A stretch of 64,000 nucleotides of DNA from Armatimonadota bacterium. Its GTDB lineage: Bacteria > Armatimonadota > Fimbriimonadia > Fimbriimonadales > Fimbriimonadaceae. The position numbers and the translations under genes are program-made. Each line of letters begins with the position of its first letter. The first letter of the stretch is position 1. The stretch lies in the NCBI GenBank assembly GCA_037138755.1, contig JBAXHT010000001.1, forward strand, positions 1,893,805-1,957,804, given 5' to 3'. Shown one piece after another: positions 1 to 7,870 of this stretch. The notes under the pieces are model-generated. The model was not told the DNA's origin and searched no databases. It was given only the letters and a program-made list of their open reading frames with translations.

Positions 1-2
1 GG

Positions 3-1142
3 ATCTTCTTCCTTGGCTACTTCCTGCTCGAGATTCCGGGGACGCTGATTGTTGAGCGCTGGAGCGCGAGGAAGTGGATCGCAAGGATCATGGTGTCGTG
101 GGGCATCATCGCTACCTTGATGGGCTTCATCGGTCTCCCTATCTTCTCCGCTTTCGGGTTAGAAGATCAGTTTTATGGACTTCGATTCATTCTCGGTTTA
201 GCCGAAGCGGGGTTCTTTCCAGGCGTGATTGTTTACCTCTCCCACTGGTTTCGGGCGGAGGATCGGGCGAAGACGAAGTCGCTGTTCCTGATAGGCATTC
301 CGTTGGCGACGATCATCTCAACGCCGCTGTCCCAGTTCATCATGCATTCGGTCGATTGGATGGGATTGGCCGGTTGGCGCTGGGTGTTCTTCCTGGAAGG
401 CGTTCCGTCGGTGATCATGGGTGTCGTGACGTGGTACTACCTCACTGATCGGCCGGAGCAAGCCACTTGGCTGGATGACGAAGAGAAGGCTTGGATAACG
501 ACCGAGCTTGCCAACGAGAAATCGGCGAAGATGTCGCTTGGCGGCGACCAGATCAAGGCAGGGCTGCGGAATCCGCAGATTTGGCTGCTCGCACTGATCT
601 ACCTGTTTGCCGTGACCGGCATGTACGGATTTACGTTCTTCCTGCCGGCGATTGTTGACAAGTTTAAGGGCACTTCTGTCGTGGTTCAGACTCTGATCTC
701 TACAGCGCCGTACATGCTTGGTTTTGGAGGAATGCTCTGGGCGGGCGCGCACTCGGATCGTACTCGCGAGCGGCGGTGGCATACCGCTATTCCGTTGTTG
801 CTAGCTTCGGTGGCGATGGGTTGCGCGGCGTTGTTTGCATCATCGACGGTTTTGGCGACAGTGTTTATGTGTCTGTTAGGGCTGACGTTGTATTCGTACC
901 TGCCTGCGTTTTGGACGCACCCGACTTCGACGCTGACGGCTTCGTCAGCGGCGTTTGCGGTTGGGCTGATTAACTCGGTGGGGAACCTGGGCGGGTTCTT
1001 TGGGCCAAAGATTGTTGGGGAGCTGAAGACTCGGTCGGGGTCGTTCGAGAGCGCATTGTGGTTTTTGGCGGGGTGCATTTTGGTCGCAGGGGTTTTGGCG
1101 ACGATGTTACGAGCTGGGCGCGGACATGCGGTTAGCGAGTGA
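3..1142 (+). CDS. MFS transporter, anion:cation symporter-like (5' partial)
   Basis: The reading frame is open from the window edge (frame beginning at base 3) to the stop at 1142. The first visible Met codons are internal, so the true start lies outside the window. The product shows repeated hydrophobic segments and the sequence GYFLLEIPGTLIVERWSARKW near the edge. This matches the TM2 / TM2-3 loop region of the ACS family of the major facilitator superfamily (glucarate, phthalate, hexuronate permeases). A charged central loop (about residues 125-165 of the visible part) separates two six-helix halves, as expected for MFS. It would act in the inner membrane as a proton-coupled organic anion importer. 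The substrate cannot be read from the sequence. It ends convergently towards pheS with a long non-coding gap between. Confidence 0.85.
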   Translation: MFFLGYFLLEIPGTLIVERWSARKWIARIMVSWGIIATLMGFIGLPIFSAFGLEDQFYGLRFILGLAEAGFFPGVIVYLSHWFRAEDRAKTKSLFLIGIPLATIISTPLSQFIMHSVDWMGLAGWRWVFFLEGVPSVIMGVVTWYYLTDRPEQATWLDDEEKAWITTELANEKSAKMSLGGDQIKAGLRNPQIWLLALIYLFAVTGMYGFTFFLPAIVDKFKGTSVVVQTLISTAPYMLGFGGMLWAGAHSDRTRERRWHTAIPLLLASVAMGCAALFASSTVLATVFMCLLGLTLYSYLPAFWTHPTSTLTASSAAFAVGLINSVGNLGGFFGPKIVGELKTRSGSFESALWFLAGCILVAGVLATMLRAGRGHAVSE

Positions 1143-1163
1143 CTTGGTGGAGAGAACTGCGAC

Positions 1164-1220
1164 GGATTTTGGTGGGGAATCAGGTTCAAGGAGTTGCTCA
1201 TTTTAGGATTTTGGTGGGGA
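1164..1220. repeat. 15-bp direct repeat pair in the intergenic region
   Basis: GGATTTTGGTGGGGA occurs at 1164-1178 and again at 1206-1220, 42 bases apart, just after the MFS stop. No gene is visible in 1143-1690. The repeat could be remnant sequence or a local duplication. No function is proposed. Confidence 0.6.
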
Positions 1221-1540
1221 CAGGTGGGGACAGCTTTTGCAGGGCGGAGTGGGTGTAGCGAAAACAGAGTGGCGGTCGTGTGTTGAGTTGAGTTCGTTGA
1301 ACGGTTTAGCTTCAGACGTGCGGATTCCTTTTTGAATGGTGGGTAGGACGAGGCAGCTTTTCTGCCACTCGTCTTGAGATATGGCTGGGCGGTATGGTGG
1401 TGGTCTGAGGGAGATTGTGAAAATTTGATCATCACTCTATAGGCAACGAAACGAGGCGAAAGTCAACCAGGTTCGAGTCTTTTGTTGCAGGACTTCGCTG
1501 TTAGGCCGGGCTCGGACTGTGGACGGGTGGCTCAGGCGCA

Positions 1541-1663
1541 CTTCCACCCGCCGGCCCAATGCCACACCCCACCCAAGACAGGTTTGCTCCTATCGCATTC
1601 TCCTATGTCGAACACGATAGGAGCAAACCTGCCTCGGGACCCGTGCCCCCTGGCGGGTGGAAG
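1541..1663. repeat. Nested inverted repeat between convergent genes
   Basis: An inner perfect 17-bp inverted repeat (arms 1579-1595 and 1615-1631, 19-base loop) sits inside an outer perfect 12-bp inverted repeat (arms 1541-1552 and 1652-1663). The structure lies 28 bases past the pheS stop and about 400 bases past the MFS stop. It could be a bidirectional transcription end without a U-tract, a small mobile palindromic element, or a structured RNA. The rest of the 1143-1690 gap holds only the 15-bp direct repeat and no credible ORF. Confidence 0.7.
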
Positions 1664-1690
1664 CTCGCTCGGAGTTGAAGCTTGCCAGTT

Positions 1691-2719
1691 TTACCGCAGT
1701 TCAATCGGCTCGGCTCTGAACTGCTCTAAGAACCGGAGATCGTTCTCCATGAAGTGGCGCAAATCGTCGACCCCGTAGCTCATCATCGGAATCCGCTCGA
1801 CGCCCAGCCCGAAGGCGAAGCCGGAATACCGCTCGGTGTCGATGCCGTAGTTTTCAAGAATGTTCGGGTGAATCAGTCCGGCTCCGCCGAGTTCGACCCA
1901 TTTGCCGCCGAACAGCTTAGGAGTCGAGATGGCGTAGTCGACGCCGGGCTCGACGAAGGGGAAGAAGTCGGGGCGGAATCTCACCGTAACTTCGCTGCCG
2001 AACATTTCGCGGGCGAAGAGGCAGAGAGTGCCTTTGAGGTTCGCCATCGAGACCCGTTCGTCGATCATGAAGCAGTCGACTTGGTGGAAGGTGTGGCTGT
2101 GCGTGCGGTCAACCGCTTCGTTTCGGTAGGTGCGACCGATGGTAAAGGCGCGGAGCGGCAGAGTGCGTTTGCCTTGTTGGACTTCTTCGAAGACGCGGCC
2201 CTGGAGGGCGGTGCATTGGGTTCTGAGGACGTGGTTGTCGTCGATATAGAACGTGTCCTGATCGTCCATCGCCGGGTGGTCGGGTGGGTAGTTCAGGGCG
2301 TCGAAGTTATAGCGGAAATGCTCTAGTTCCGGGCTTTCGAGGTATTCGAATCCGAGTCCGCCGAGGACCCGCTTGATGCGGTTCATCGTCTGTTGAAGAA
2401 CGTGCTCGTAGCCGACCTGAGTCGGACGTCCGGGCATGGTCACATCAATCCGTTCCGCCTCGAACTGGGCGGCGAGTTCGCCTCCCTTCAAGTCTTCTTC
2501 CCGAACCGCAAGAGCCTCCTCAACCGCGCCCTTGGCAGCGTTGACAGCCTGGCCAAAAGCCCGCTTATCGCCCTGATAGGAGCCGACTTCGCGGAGCTTT
2601 CCACTGATTAATCCGTTGTTTCCCAAGAACTTGATCTTCAGGTCCCGCAATTCGGCGGTAGAGCCTGCCGAAGCAATTTCGGACAGGGCTTGGGCTTGGA
2701 GATCGAGCACTTCTTGCAT
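1691..2719 (-). CDS. pheS: Phenylalanyl-tRNA synthetase alpha subunit
   Basis: Class II aminoacyl-tRNA synthetase subunit that, with PheT, charges tRNA-Phe in the cytoplasm. The 342-residue length is normal. The N-terminal coiled-coil tRNA-binding arm (MQEVLDLQAQALSEI...) is followed by the PGRPTQVGYEH segment and the catalytic core. Visible core signatures include HSHTFHQVDCFMID, GVDYAISTPKLFGGKWVELGGAGLIHPNIL and the motif 3 segment GFAFGLGVERIPMMSYGVDDLRHF. Usually pheS is followed directly by pheT, but here the downstream region is non-coding and runs into an unrelated transporter, so pheT must lie elsewhere. AGGGGT upstream of the ATG can serve as the ribosome binding site. Confidence 0.97.
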   Translation of the reverse strand: MQEVLDLQAQALSEIASAGSTAELRDLKIKFLGNNGLISGKLREVGSYQGDKRAFGQAVNAAKGAVEEALAVREEDLKGGELAAQFEAERIDVTMPGRPTQVGYEHVLQQTMNRIKRVLGGLGFEYLESPELEHFRYNFDALNYPPDHPAMDDQDTFYIDDNHVLRTQCTALQGRVFEEVQQGKRTLPLRAFTIGRTYRNEAVDRTHSHTFHQVDCFMIDERVSMANLKGTLCLFAREMFGSEVTVRFRPDFFPFVEPGVDYAISTPKLFGGKWVELGGAGLIHPNILENYGIDTERYSGFAFGLGVERIPMMSYGVDDLRHFMENDLRFLEQFRAEPIELR

Positions 2720-2751
2720 GAGAGACCCCTAGGTTGTACCTTGCCGAGGGT

Positions 2752-2757
2752 TACACT
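2752..2757 (+). promoter_or_regulatory. -10-like box of a probable leaderless transcript
   Basis: TACACT ends five bases before the GTG start at 2763, and there is no Shine-Dalgarno sequence. With the usual 6-7 base distance from -10 to the transcription start, the mRNA would begin at or next to the start codon. Confidence 0.4.
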
Positions 2758-2762
2758 GAGGC

Positions 2763-3245
2763 GTGCTGACAAAGCGATGGATCTCGGTTGAGGACTTCCA
2801 AATGATGGCAAGATCGCATCAAGAGTTCCTTGATGCCACGGGTCTGACCGCGGCAGAAGGTGCCCTTCTCCCGGAAGAGTTCCTGAGGGACATCGTTGAA
2901 AAGTACGCAAAACAACCCGAGTGGTTGGGGTTCCTCGCAATCCGTAACGGTCTGGTCGTCGGGTCGGGAGCATTTAAGGATCCACCTTTGGAAGGTTGGA
3001 CGGAGATCGGCTACGGAGTCGCTCCCGAAGTTGAGGGTCAAGGAGTGGCCACTCAAATCACGACCTGGCTCTGTGAGTACGCCTCTTCGATGGGCGCAAC
3101 CACTGTACGAGCCAATACTCTCCCAATTGCACCGGCATCGCAAATGGTGCTTCAAAAGAACGGATTCGAGTTCGTCGGAGTGTTTGAGGATCCGGAGGAC
3201 GGAACTGTCCATCGGTTTGAAAAGCAACTCTCGCAAAAACACTAG
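2763..3245 (+). CDS. GNAT family N-acetyltransferase
   Basis: A 160-residue single-domain protein of the Gcn5-related N-acetyltransferase fold. The acetyl-CoA binding motif A is seen as EIGYGVAPEVEGQGVATQITTWL (about residues 85-107, V-x-x-x-x-x-G-x-G/A type). Motif B follows as N-x-x-S-Q-M-V-L-Q-K-N-GFEFVGVFED, the usual 'alone-x-x-GF' C-terminal strand. It resembles the RimJ/RimL-like group, but the acceptor (small molecule or protein N-terminus) cannot be inferred. GTG start at 2763, divergent from pheS. It stands alone, 49 bases before fliL, whose own ribosome binding site suggests a separate start. Confidence 0.85.
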   Translation: MLTKRWISVEDFQMMARSHQEFLDATGLTAAEGALLPEEFLRDIVEKYAKQPEWLGFLAIRNGLVVGSGAFKDPPLEGWTEIGYGVAPEVEGQGVATQITTWLCEYASSMGATTVRANTLPIAPASQMVLQKNGFEFVGVFEDPEDGTVHRFEKQLSQKH

Positions 3246-3294
3246 GTCAGCACGATTACCTGCTGTGGAACCTACTAGGCACGGAGAGGGAGTT

Positions 3295-3918
3295 ATGTCA
3301 GCGAAAGCAGAAAAGAAAGAAGAAGGCGCAGAGGGCGGAAAGAAGAAAGGCGGGAAGCTACCAATTATCCTGGCTTTGGTGCTCGTCCTTGGGGGAGGCG
3401 GCTTCTTTATGATGAAGGGCAAGGGCAAAGAAAAGAAGAAGGAGCCTGAAATCAAGTTGGCTCATGCTGAGCTCGAGATGAAGGACGAGTTCACGATCAA
3501 CTTAGCGGACGGGATGACCTACGCCCGTTGCAAAGTTGCGTTCCTTCCCAAGGAAGGATTCCAGGCGGCAACGTTTGATGCTCATGCTGGTGAAGTGGCC
3601 GACGCCGTCATCACGGTGATCAAGTCGACCAAGAAAGAAGAAACCCTTACCGAAGCTCATCTCACGGCGATGAAAATGAAGATTGCCGCGAAGTTGAACA
3701 AGATCTTCCACGAAGAGAAACCCGAAGAGGAAGAGGAGTCCGATAAGGACACCAAGAAGAAAAAGAAAAAGAGTGACGAGGACGCAGGGGCTAGTCACGG
3801 CAAGAAGAAGTCGAGTCATGACGAAGAACCCGTCGAGGAAGAAGAAATCCCAGAGGGCTGGCACTCCGCAAAGGGTCCGATTCTGAAAGTTTTCTTCAAA
3901 GCATTTGCAACGCAGTAA
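3295..3918 (+). CDS. fliL: Flagellar basal body-associated protein FliL
   Basis: A 207-residue FliL-like protein. A lysine/glutamate-rich cytoplasmic N-terminus of about 22 residues is followed by one membrane helix (LPIILALVLVLGGGGFFMM) and a periplasmic FliL domain. That domain contains DEFTINLADGMTYARCKVAFLP, the typical 'x-F-x-x-N-L-x-x-x-x-Y-L-x' beta strand. FliL surrounds the stator and supports torque. The frame is open upstream to 2896, but ATG 3295 with GGAGAGGGAG just before it is the correct start. The periplasmic domain is unusual in carrying a long acidic/lysine-rich low-complexity stretch (about residues 140-185). First gene of the flagellar block, followed by a strong terminator. 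Confidence 0.88.
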   Translation: MSAKAEKKEEGAEGGKKKGGKLPIILALVLVLGGGGFFMMKGKGKEKKKEPEIKLAHAELEMKDEFTINLADGMTYARCKVAFLPKEGFQAATFDAHAGEVADAVITVIKSTKKEETLTEAHLTAMKMKIAAKLNKIFHEEKPEEEEESDKDTKKKKKKSDEDAGASHGKKKSSHDEEPVEEEEIPEGWHSAKGPILKVFFKAFATQ

Positions 3919-3937
3919 TCGTCGAAGCAGAGAGTGG

Positions 3938-3972
3938 GGCAAAACCTAGAGCAAGTCTCTAGGTTTTTTGCC
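3938..3972 (+). terminator. Rho-independent terminator after fliL
   Basis: Perfect 11-bp stem AAAACCTAGAG / CTCTAGGTTTT (3941-3951 and 3957-3967) with a 5-base loop and a T6 run (3964-3969). The outer GGC/GCC can also pair. It separates fliL from fliM, so fliM onward probably has its own promoter or depends on read-through. Confidence 0.85.
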
Positions 3973-4035
3973 GTTTCCCCTTAAGAATTTGGGGGTTGTG
4001 CCGAAATCAACTGTAGACCTTTTGGGGAAACGCAG

Positions 4036-5061
4036 TTGTCAGACATCCTATCACAAGCCGAAATAGAAGCACTCTTGAATACGCTCGGCGCCGAATCCGG
4101 CGGTGGTGGCGGTGGTAGTTCGCCGATGGGTGGTGGTGGTGCTCCTAAGCCAAAAGGAAGCGGAGCACGTGCCCCGAAGACGCAAAACTACTCTTACGAG
4201 GTTTACGATTTTAGGCGTCCAGACAAGCTGTCCAAGGATCAGCTTAGGACGCTCTCCATGCTCCATGACACGTTCGCTCGAGCGGCTGGATCGGCACTCT
4301 CGGCTCAAACTCGATCGCAAATCAACATCGAAATGATCTCGATGGAGCAGATTCCCTACGACGAGTACTTGCGATCAATCAGTGCTTCGGTGTTCGGAAT
4401 CGTCTCGCTTCCTCCGCTGAACGGTCAGATTGTCGTTGAGTGCGAGATGGGGCTGATGTTTGCTTTGGTGGACAAGATGCTTGGCGGCCCTGGCCGTCCC
4501 ATGGAACGAAGTGTTCTCACTGACATCGAAAAGCCTCTTGTTCGTTCTATCTTGGATCGAATGCTCGGCGCACTCAAGCAGTCATGGGAAGGCGTCGTCG
4601 TTGTATCGCCAAGCGTGGACGGTCTAGAGACTTCGAGCCAGTTTGTTAGTGTTGCCCCGCCAAATGACATCGTGCTTGTCATCCTCTTTGAAGTCAAAAT
4701 TGGCGAGATGCGGACGGCGATGAGCATCTGTATCCCCTATCTGGTTCTCAAACCGATCACGATCAAGCTCAGTGCTCAGAAGTGGTTTGCATCAAGCGGC
4801 AAGCGGCAGAGTCCAGCGATTCGTCGACTTGTGTCGAACCAGGTCACCGCCACCGAAGTGCCTTGTCAGGTGCTTTTGGGTAAAGCGGTTGTTCCTTTTG
4901 AAGAGTTTTTGGAGGTCAAGGTTGGCGATGTGATCAAGCTCGACCAGATGACTGAAAAGGACCTCACTTTTATGATTGCTAACGTGCCGAAATTCAAAGG
5001 GCGACCGATGATGAATGGCAAGCGCTACGTTTTCTCCATTACCGAACCTATCCAGCAGTAA
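4036..5061 (+). CDS. fliM: Flagellar motor switch protein FliM
   Basis: A 341-residue C-ring switch protein that binds phospho-CheY and sets the rotation direction. The start is TTG 4036 with GGGGAAA upstream, giving MSDILSQAEIEALLNTL, the conserved CheY-binding N-terminus (LSQ-x-E-I-D/E-A-L-L). A Gly/Ser-rich linker follows (residues about 20-50), then the middle domain starting at YEVYDFRRPDKLSKDQLRTL, and the C-terminal FliN-like SpoA domain ending KGRPMMNGKRYVFSITEPI. The fliY start lies four bases after its stop, so the two are co-translated. Confidence 0.96.
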   Translation: MSDILSQAEIEALLNTLGAESGGGGGGSSPMGGGGAPKPKGSGARAPKTQNYSYEVYDFRRPDKLSKDQLRTLSMLHDTFARAAGSALSAQTRSQINIEMISMEQIPYDEYLRSISASVFGIVSLPPLNGQIVVECEMGLMFALVDKMLGGPGRPMERSVLTDIEKPLVRSILDRMLGALKQSWEGVVVVSPSVDGLETSSQFVSVAPPNDIVLVILFEVKIGEMRTAMSICIPYLVLKPITIKLSAQKWFASSGKRQSPAIRRLVSNQVTATEVPCQVLLGKAVVPFEEFLEVKVGDVIKLDQMTEKDLTFMIANVPKFKGRPMMNGKRYVFSITEPIQQ

Positions 5062-5065
5062 GAAC

Positions 5066-5977
5066 ATGACTCAGTTACAACTCATTCAACAATTTAGCGA
5101 GCTGCTACCGTCGATCTGGGAGACCGTCGGCGAAACCGTCAGTTCTAACTCCCCGGTCCCGGCGAAGTTCTCATCGCCGATCGCAATGCGGGCTAACGTA
5201 TCCGAGGTTTCGGCCGAGCTTGCAGGGAACATCCTTGCGATCCAGTTCGCGATGGCCAACAACCCCGAAGCGATGCAAATGATCCTGGTTCGGCCCGAGA
5301 CAGTTCTTGAAGTTGCAAAAGTCGTCACAGGGATGTCTTGGGAAGAAGTCGATGATGACGTAATGGCCGAAGTTCGGCCCTTCGCCGAGTCGATTGTTCA
5401 AGGTTTGTGTTTAGGACTTGGAAACGCGCTGCTTGACACCGTGGTTGCAACGGGCATGAGCATCCGCTACCAAATGATCCAGCTCGCCGATAACCTTGCC
5501 CACGCTCCTTCGGTTCTGCGTTGCAACATTGCGATGCAGATTGGCGAGGAGACGGGCGTCATTCTTTGGCTGATGGACGACGATACTGCGAAGCAGATCG
5601 TCGGCGGAGACGAGGAGGAAGAGGCCCCGATTGGAGTGCCAGGAATTCCTGCGATGCAGATGGGCGGAATGCCCATGATCGGAGGATCTGCTAAGCCTGC
5701 CTTTGAGCACGATTCCTCGATGGACGTGCTACTTGATGTGCCGTTGGAAATTTCAGTCGAACTAGGGCGGGTGAAGATGGTCGTTCGCGACGTTCTTGAC
5801 CTCGGAACTGGTTCGATAGTTGAAGTGGATAAGGCGGCAGGTGAGCCAGTTGACGTGATGGTTAACGGACGTTTGGTTGCCAAAGGTGAAGTTGTGGTTA
5901 TCGAAGACAACTTCGGTGTTCGCATCACCGAAATTCTGAACCCGGCTGAGCGGTTCCGAATGGACGCCGCTGCTTAA
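5066..5977 (+). CDS. fliY: Flagellar motor switch phosphatase/FliN-type protein FliY
   Basis: A 303-residue protein with two parts. The N-terminal ~185 residues are CheC/CheX-like, with two repeats of the E-x-x-N type helices seen weakly as EVSAELAGNILAIQF and ESIVQGLCLGLGNALLDTV. An acidic linker (GGDEEEEAP) leads to a C-terminal SpoA (FliN) domain of about 80 residues (LLDVPLEISVELGRVKMVVRDVLDLGTGSIVEVD...VVIEDNFGVRITEI). This is the FliY architecture of Bacillus/Thermotoga rather than short FliN. It completes the C-ring with FliM. Whether the CheC-like part still dephosphorylates CheY-P is uncertain, because the canonical E/N pairs are not clean. ATG 5066 follows the fliM stop. Confidence 0.9.
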   Translation: MTQLQLIQQFSELLPSIWETVGETVSSNSPVPAKFSSPIAMRANVSEVSAELAGNILAIQFAMANNPEAMQMILVRPETVLEVAKVVTGMSWEEVDDDVMAEVRPFAESIVQGLCLGLGNALLDTVVATGMSIRYQMIQLADNLAHAPSVLRCNIAMQIGEETGVILWLMDDDTAKQIVGGDEEEEAPIGVPGIPAMQMGGMPMIGGSAKPAFEHDSSMDVLLDVPLEISVELGRVKMVVRDVLDLGTGSIVEVDKAAGEPVDVMVNGRLVAKGEVVVIEDNFGVRITEILNPAERFRMDAAA

Positions 5978-5986
5978 GAGGATTTG

Positions 5987-6517
5987 ATGTTACGTTTCTT
6001 CGCTCTGCCGGCCCTCTTGGTTTCTGCTGCGGTTTCGGCTGCGCAGAGCGGAATGCTTGGCACAAAAGGCGAGTCCGCCACCCAGTTCACCCCGACCGCG
6101 AGTTCGGGCGGTGGTCTGCTCCAGATGGTGGTTGCGGTTTTTGTCGTGATGATTCTGATGAAGCTGTTCTTGCCGAAGATGATGGCAAAGTACGGTTCCA
6201 AGCTTTCGACAGGGTTGAACTCGGCGATTAAGGTCGAGGAGTCGGCTTCGTTTGCTGGTGGCTCGATTCACTTGGTGACCGTCCGAGGACGAACCTTGCT
6301 TCTTGGATCGACTCCGACGACGATTTCAACGCTGGCTGACTTGGGCGAGGCACCGAAGAACGATCCGGGGCCGACGTTTATGGAGATGGTCGAAGCCGCC
6401 CCTGAGCTCGAGTTTCCGACTCCGCCTTCGATGGATCAGATGCGGGCCGCAATTAGTGTTGCCGAAGAGAACGAAGCTGCAATCGCGCTTCAACGACTGA
6501 ATCAATTGATGAGATAA
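5987..6517 (+). CDS. fliO: Flagellar biosynthetic protein FliO
   Basis: A 176-residue protein with a cleavable-type N-terminal hydrophobic segment (MLRFFALPALLVSAAVSAAQS), a second membrane helix (LLQMVVAVFVVMILMKLFLP) and a cytoplasmic region. The cytoplasmic part contains SIHLVTVRGRTLLLGSTPTTISTLADL, which matches the FliO signature (x-V-x-V-x-G-R-x-L-V-L-G-V-T). FliO assists assembly of the FliP ring in the export gate. AAGAGGA precedes ATG 5987; a TTG one codon earlier is less likely. Only three bases separate it from fliP. Confidence 0.85.
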   Translation: MLRFFALPALLVSAAVSAAQSGMLGTKGESATQFTPTASSGGGLLQMVVAVFVVMILMKLFLPKMMAKYGSKLSTGLNSAIKVEESASFAGGSIHLVTVRGRTLLLGSTPTTISTLADLGEAPKNDPGPTFMEMVEAAPELEFPTPPSMDQMRAAISVAEENEAAIALQRLNQLMR

Positions 6518-6520
6518 CCC

Positions 6521-7282
6521 ATGAAAAAGCTTCTATGGATCATTCTGGTACTTGGCTTGGTGGGTATCGCATCCGCTCAAGCAGGGATCCCCTCTATTAG
6601 TATCGGCTTGGGCGCTCCTCAGTCTGGAGCAAAAATTAACCCAGGTGGTGGCAATACTGAAGTTGCGACTTCGTTGCAGATTCTGGCGATGCTGACGGTG
6701 CTTTCATTGGCACCGGCCTTGATGATTCTCACGACGGCGTTTACTCGTATCGTCATCATCTTTAGCTTCATCCGCACGGCTCTGGGCACCCCGACAATTC
6801 CACCAAACCAGGTGGTCATTGGGCTGTCGTTGTTCTTGACGTTCTACGTCATGGGGCCAACTTGGACGAAGGTGAACGACACTGCGATTCAGCCGATGCT
6901 TGCGAAGAAGATTGACCAGAAGGTCGCCTTAGAGCGAGCCAGCGGCCCGGTACGAGACTTTATGCTGAAGAACACCTATGAGAAGGATTTGAAGCTGTTC
7001 TTGGATCTTCGGAAAGAGAAGCCCGCGACCAAGAAGGAAGTTTCGCTGACCTCGCTGGTTCCTGCCTTCGTGATCTCCGAGCTTAAGACCGCCTTCATCG
7101 TTGGCTTCTATATTTTCATCCCGTTCCTCATCATCGACCTCGTCGTGGCCAGCGGCCTCATGAGCATGGGAATGATGATGCTCCCGCCCTCAATTGTCTC
7201 CCTGCCTGCCAAGTTGCTGGTCTTCGTACTTGCCGACGGCTGGGGGACCCTAGTCTCCGCGATCTTAGCCGGGTACAGATAG
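6521..7282 (+). CDS. fliP: Flagellar export gate protein FliP
   Basis: A 253-residue protein with a signal peptide (MKKLLWIILVLGLVGIASAQA) and the conserved FliP core: LAPALMILTTAFTRIVIIFSFIRTALGTPTIPPNQVVIGLSLFLTFYVM, then a periplasmic loop. The C-terminal half (LVPAFVISELKTAFIVGFYIFIPFLIIDLVVASGLMSMGMMMLPP) is the strongly conserved family signature. It forms the core of the type III export gate in the inner membrane with FliQ and FliR. Confidence 0.97.
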   Translation: MKKLLWIILVLGLVGIASAQAGIPSISIGLGAPQSGAKINPGGGNTEVATSLQILAMLTVLSLAPALMILTTAFTRIVIIFSFIRTALGTPTIPPNQVVIGLSLFLTFYVMGPTWTKVNDTAIQPMLAKKIDQKVALERASGPVRDFMLKNTYEKDLKLFLDLRKEKPATKKEVSLTSLVPAFVISELKTAFIVGFYIFIPFLIIDLVVASGLMSMGMMMLPPSIVSLPAKLLVFVLADGWGTLVSAILAGYR

Positions 7283-7321
7283 CCCGCCTAAGACTGAAGA
7301 CCAAAGACTCAAGACTTTGCA

Positions 7322-7594
7322 ATGAACCAAACTCTCGCTCTCGATACCGCGCGACTCGGACTCCAGACCGGACTTCTTGTCTCGCTGCCGGTGCTCGCCA
7401 CCGCGCTCTTTCTCGGCCTCATCGTCTCCGTCTTCCAGGCGGTGACCCAGATTCAGGAAGCAACGCTCGCCTTCGTTCCCAAACTCATTGGAGTGGGAGT
7501 GGCGACGGCGTTCATGGGGAACTGGATGTTGACCACGCTGGTCCAGTTCGTCCACCTCTGCTTCCAACGTGCGGCGAATATCGGGTGGCAATAA
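7322..7594 (+). CDS. fliQ: Flagellar export gate protein FliQ
   Basis: A 90-residue protein of normal length with two membrane helices and the signature sequence LGLIVSVFQAVTQIQEATLAFVPKL. Export gate component between FliP and FliR. Thirty-nine bases separate it from fliP. Its TAA stop overlaps the ATG of the next small ORF by one base. Confidence 0.95.
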   Translation: MNQTLALDTARLGLQTGLLVSLPVLATALFLGLIVSVFQAVTQIQEATLAFVPKLIGVGVATAFMGNWMLTTLVQFVHLCFQRAANIGWQ

Positions 7595-7752
7595 TGCAGT
7601 TGGAAGCCGTTGAACAGCCAGTGCGGCTGACCGTCATCGAGGGCGGACTTCGACCGAATGGTGAGACCGAGCTGCCTTACTCTTTTGACCTCAAAAACCT
7701 ATTCAGAAATCTAATGAACGAATCAGATCAGATGACACCCTCGGAGAAGTAG
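7594..7752 (+). CDS. Small 52-residue ORF coupled to fliQ
   Basis: An ATG overlapping the fliQ stop (TAATG) opens 52 codons ending at TAG 7750-7752. The product is soluble and acidic: MQLEAVEQPVRLTVIEGGLRP... then NLFRNLMNESDQMTPSEK. The one-base overlap suggests translational coupling and makes this more than a chance ORF. I do not recognise it; no flagellar gene of this size normally sits between fliQ and fliR. It could be a clade-specific export accessory or regulator, or a non-functional short reading frame. Confidence 0.5.
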   Translation: MQLEAVEQPVRLTVIEGGLRPNGETELPYSFDLKNLFRNLMNESDQMTPSEK

Positions 7753-7789
7753 TAAGTCGATCAACTCTCCCGGTTCGCTTCGCTTACCG

Positions 7790-7811
7790 ACCTCCCTAAT
7801 CTTAGGGAGGT
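7790..7811. repeat. Perfect 10-bp inverted repeat upstream of fliR
   Basis: ACCTCCCTAA and TTAGGGAGGT are separated by two bases. There is no T-run, so it is not a classical terminator. It may act as an attenuating or stabilising hairpin in the fliQ-fliR intergenic region, which holds nothing else recognisable. Confidence 0.5.
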
Positions 7812-7870
7812 ACTGCGGAGAATCGAACTACTATCCTCCAACCTCAAACTTCAAACCGTTAACCACCAAA

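Noticed and set aside
686-1435. A 249-codon minus-strand ORF over the MFS 3' end and the intergenic region
   Set aside because: It runs antisense through a well supported transporter, and its product is low-complexity and rich in Ser, Pro and His with no domain pattern. It is a shadow frame.
1461-1485. GGTTCGAGTC at 1470-1479, like a tRNA T-loop
   Set aside because: The flanking bases do not form a five-base-pair T-stem and no acceptor or anticodon arm can be built around it.
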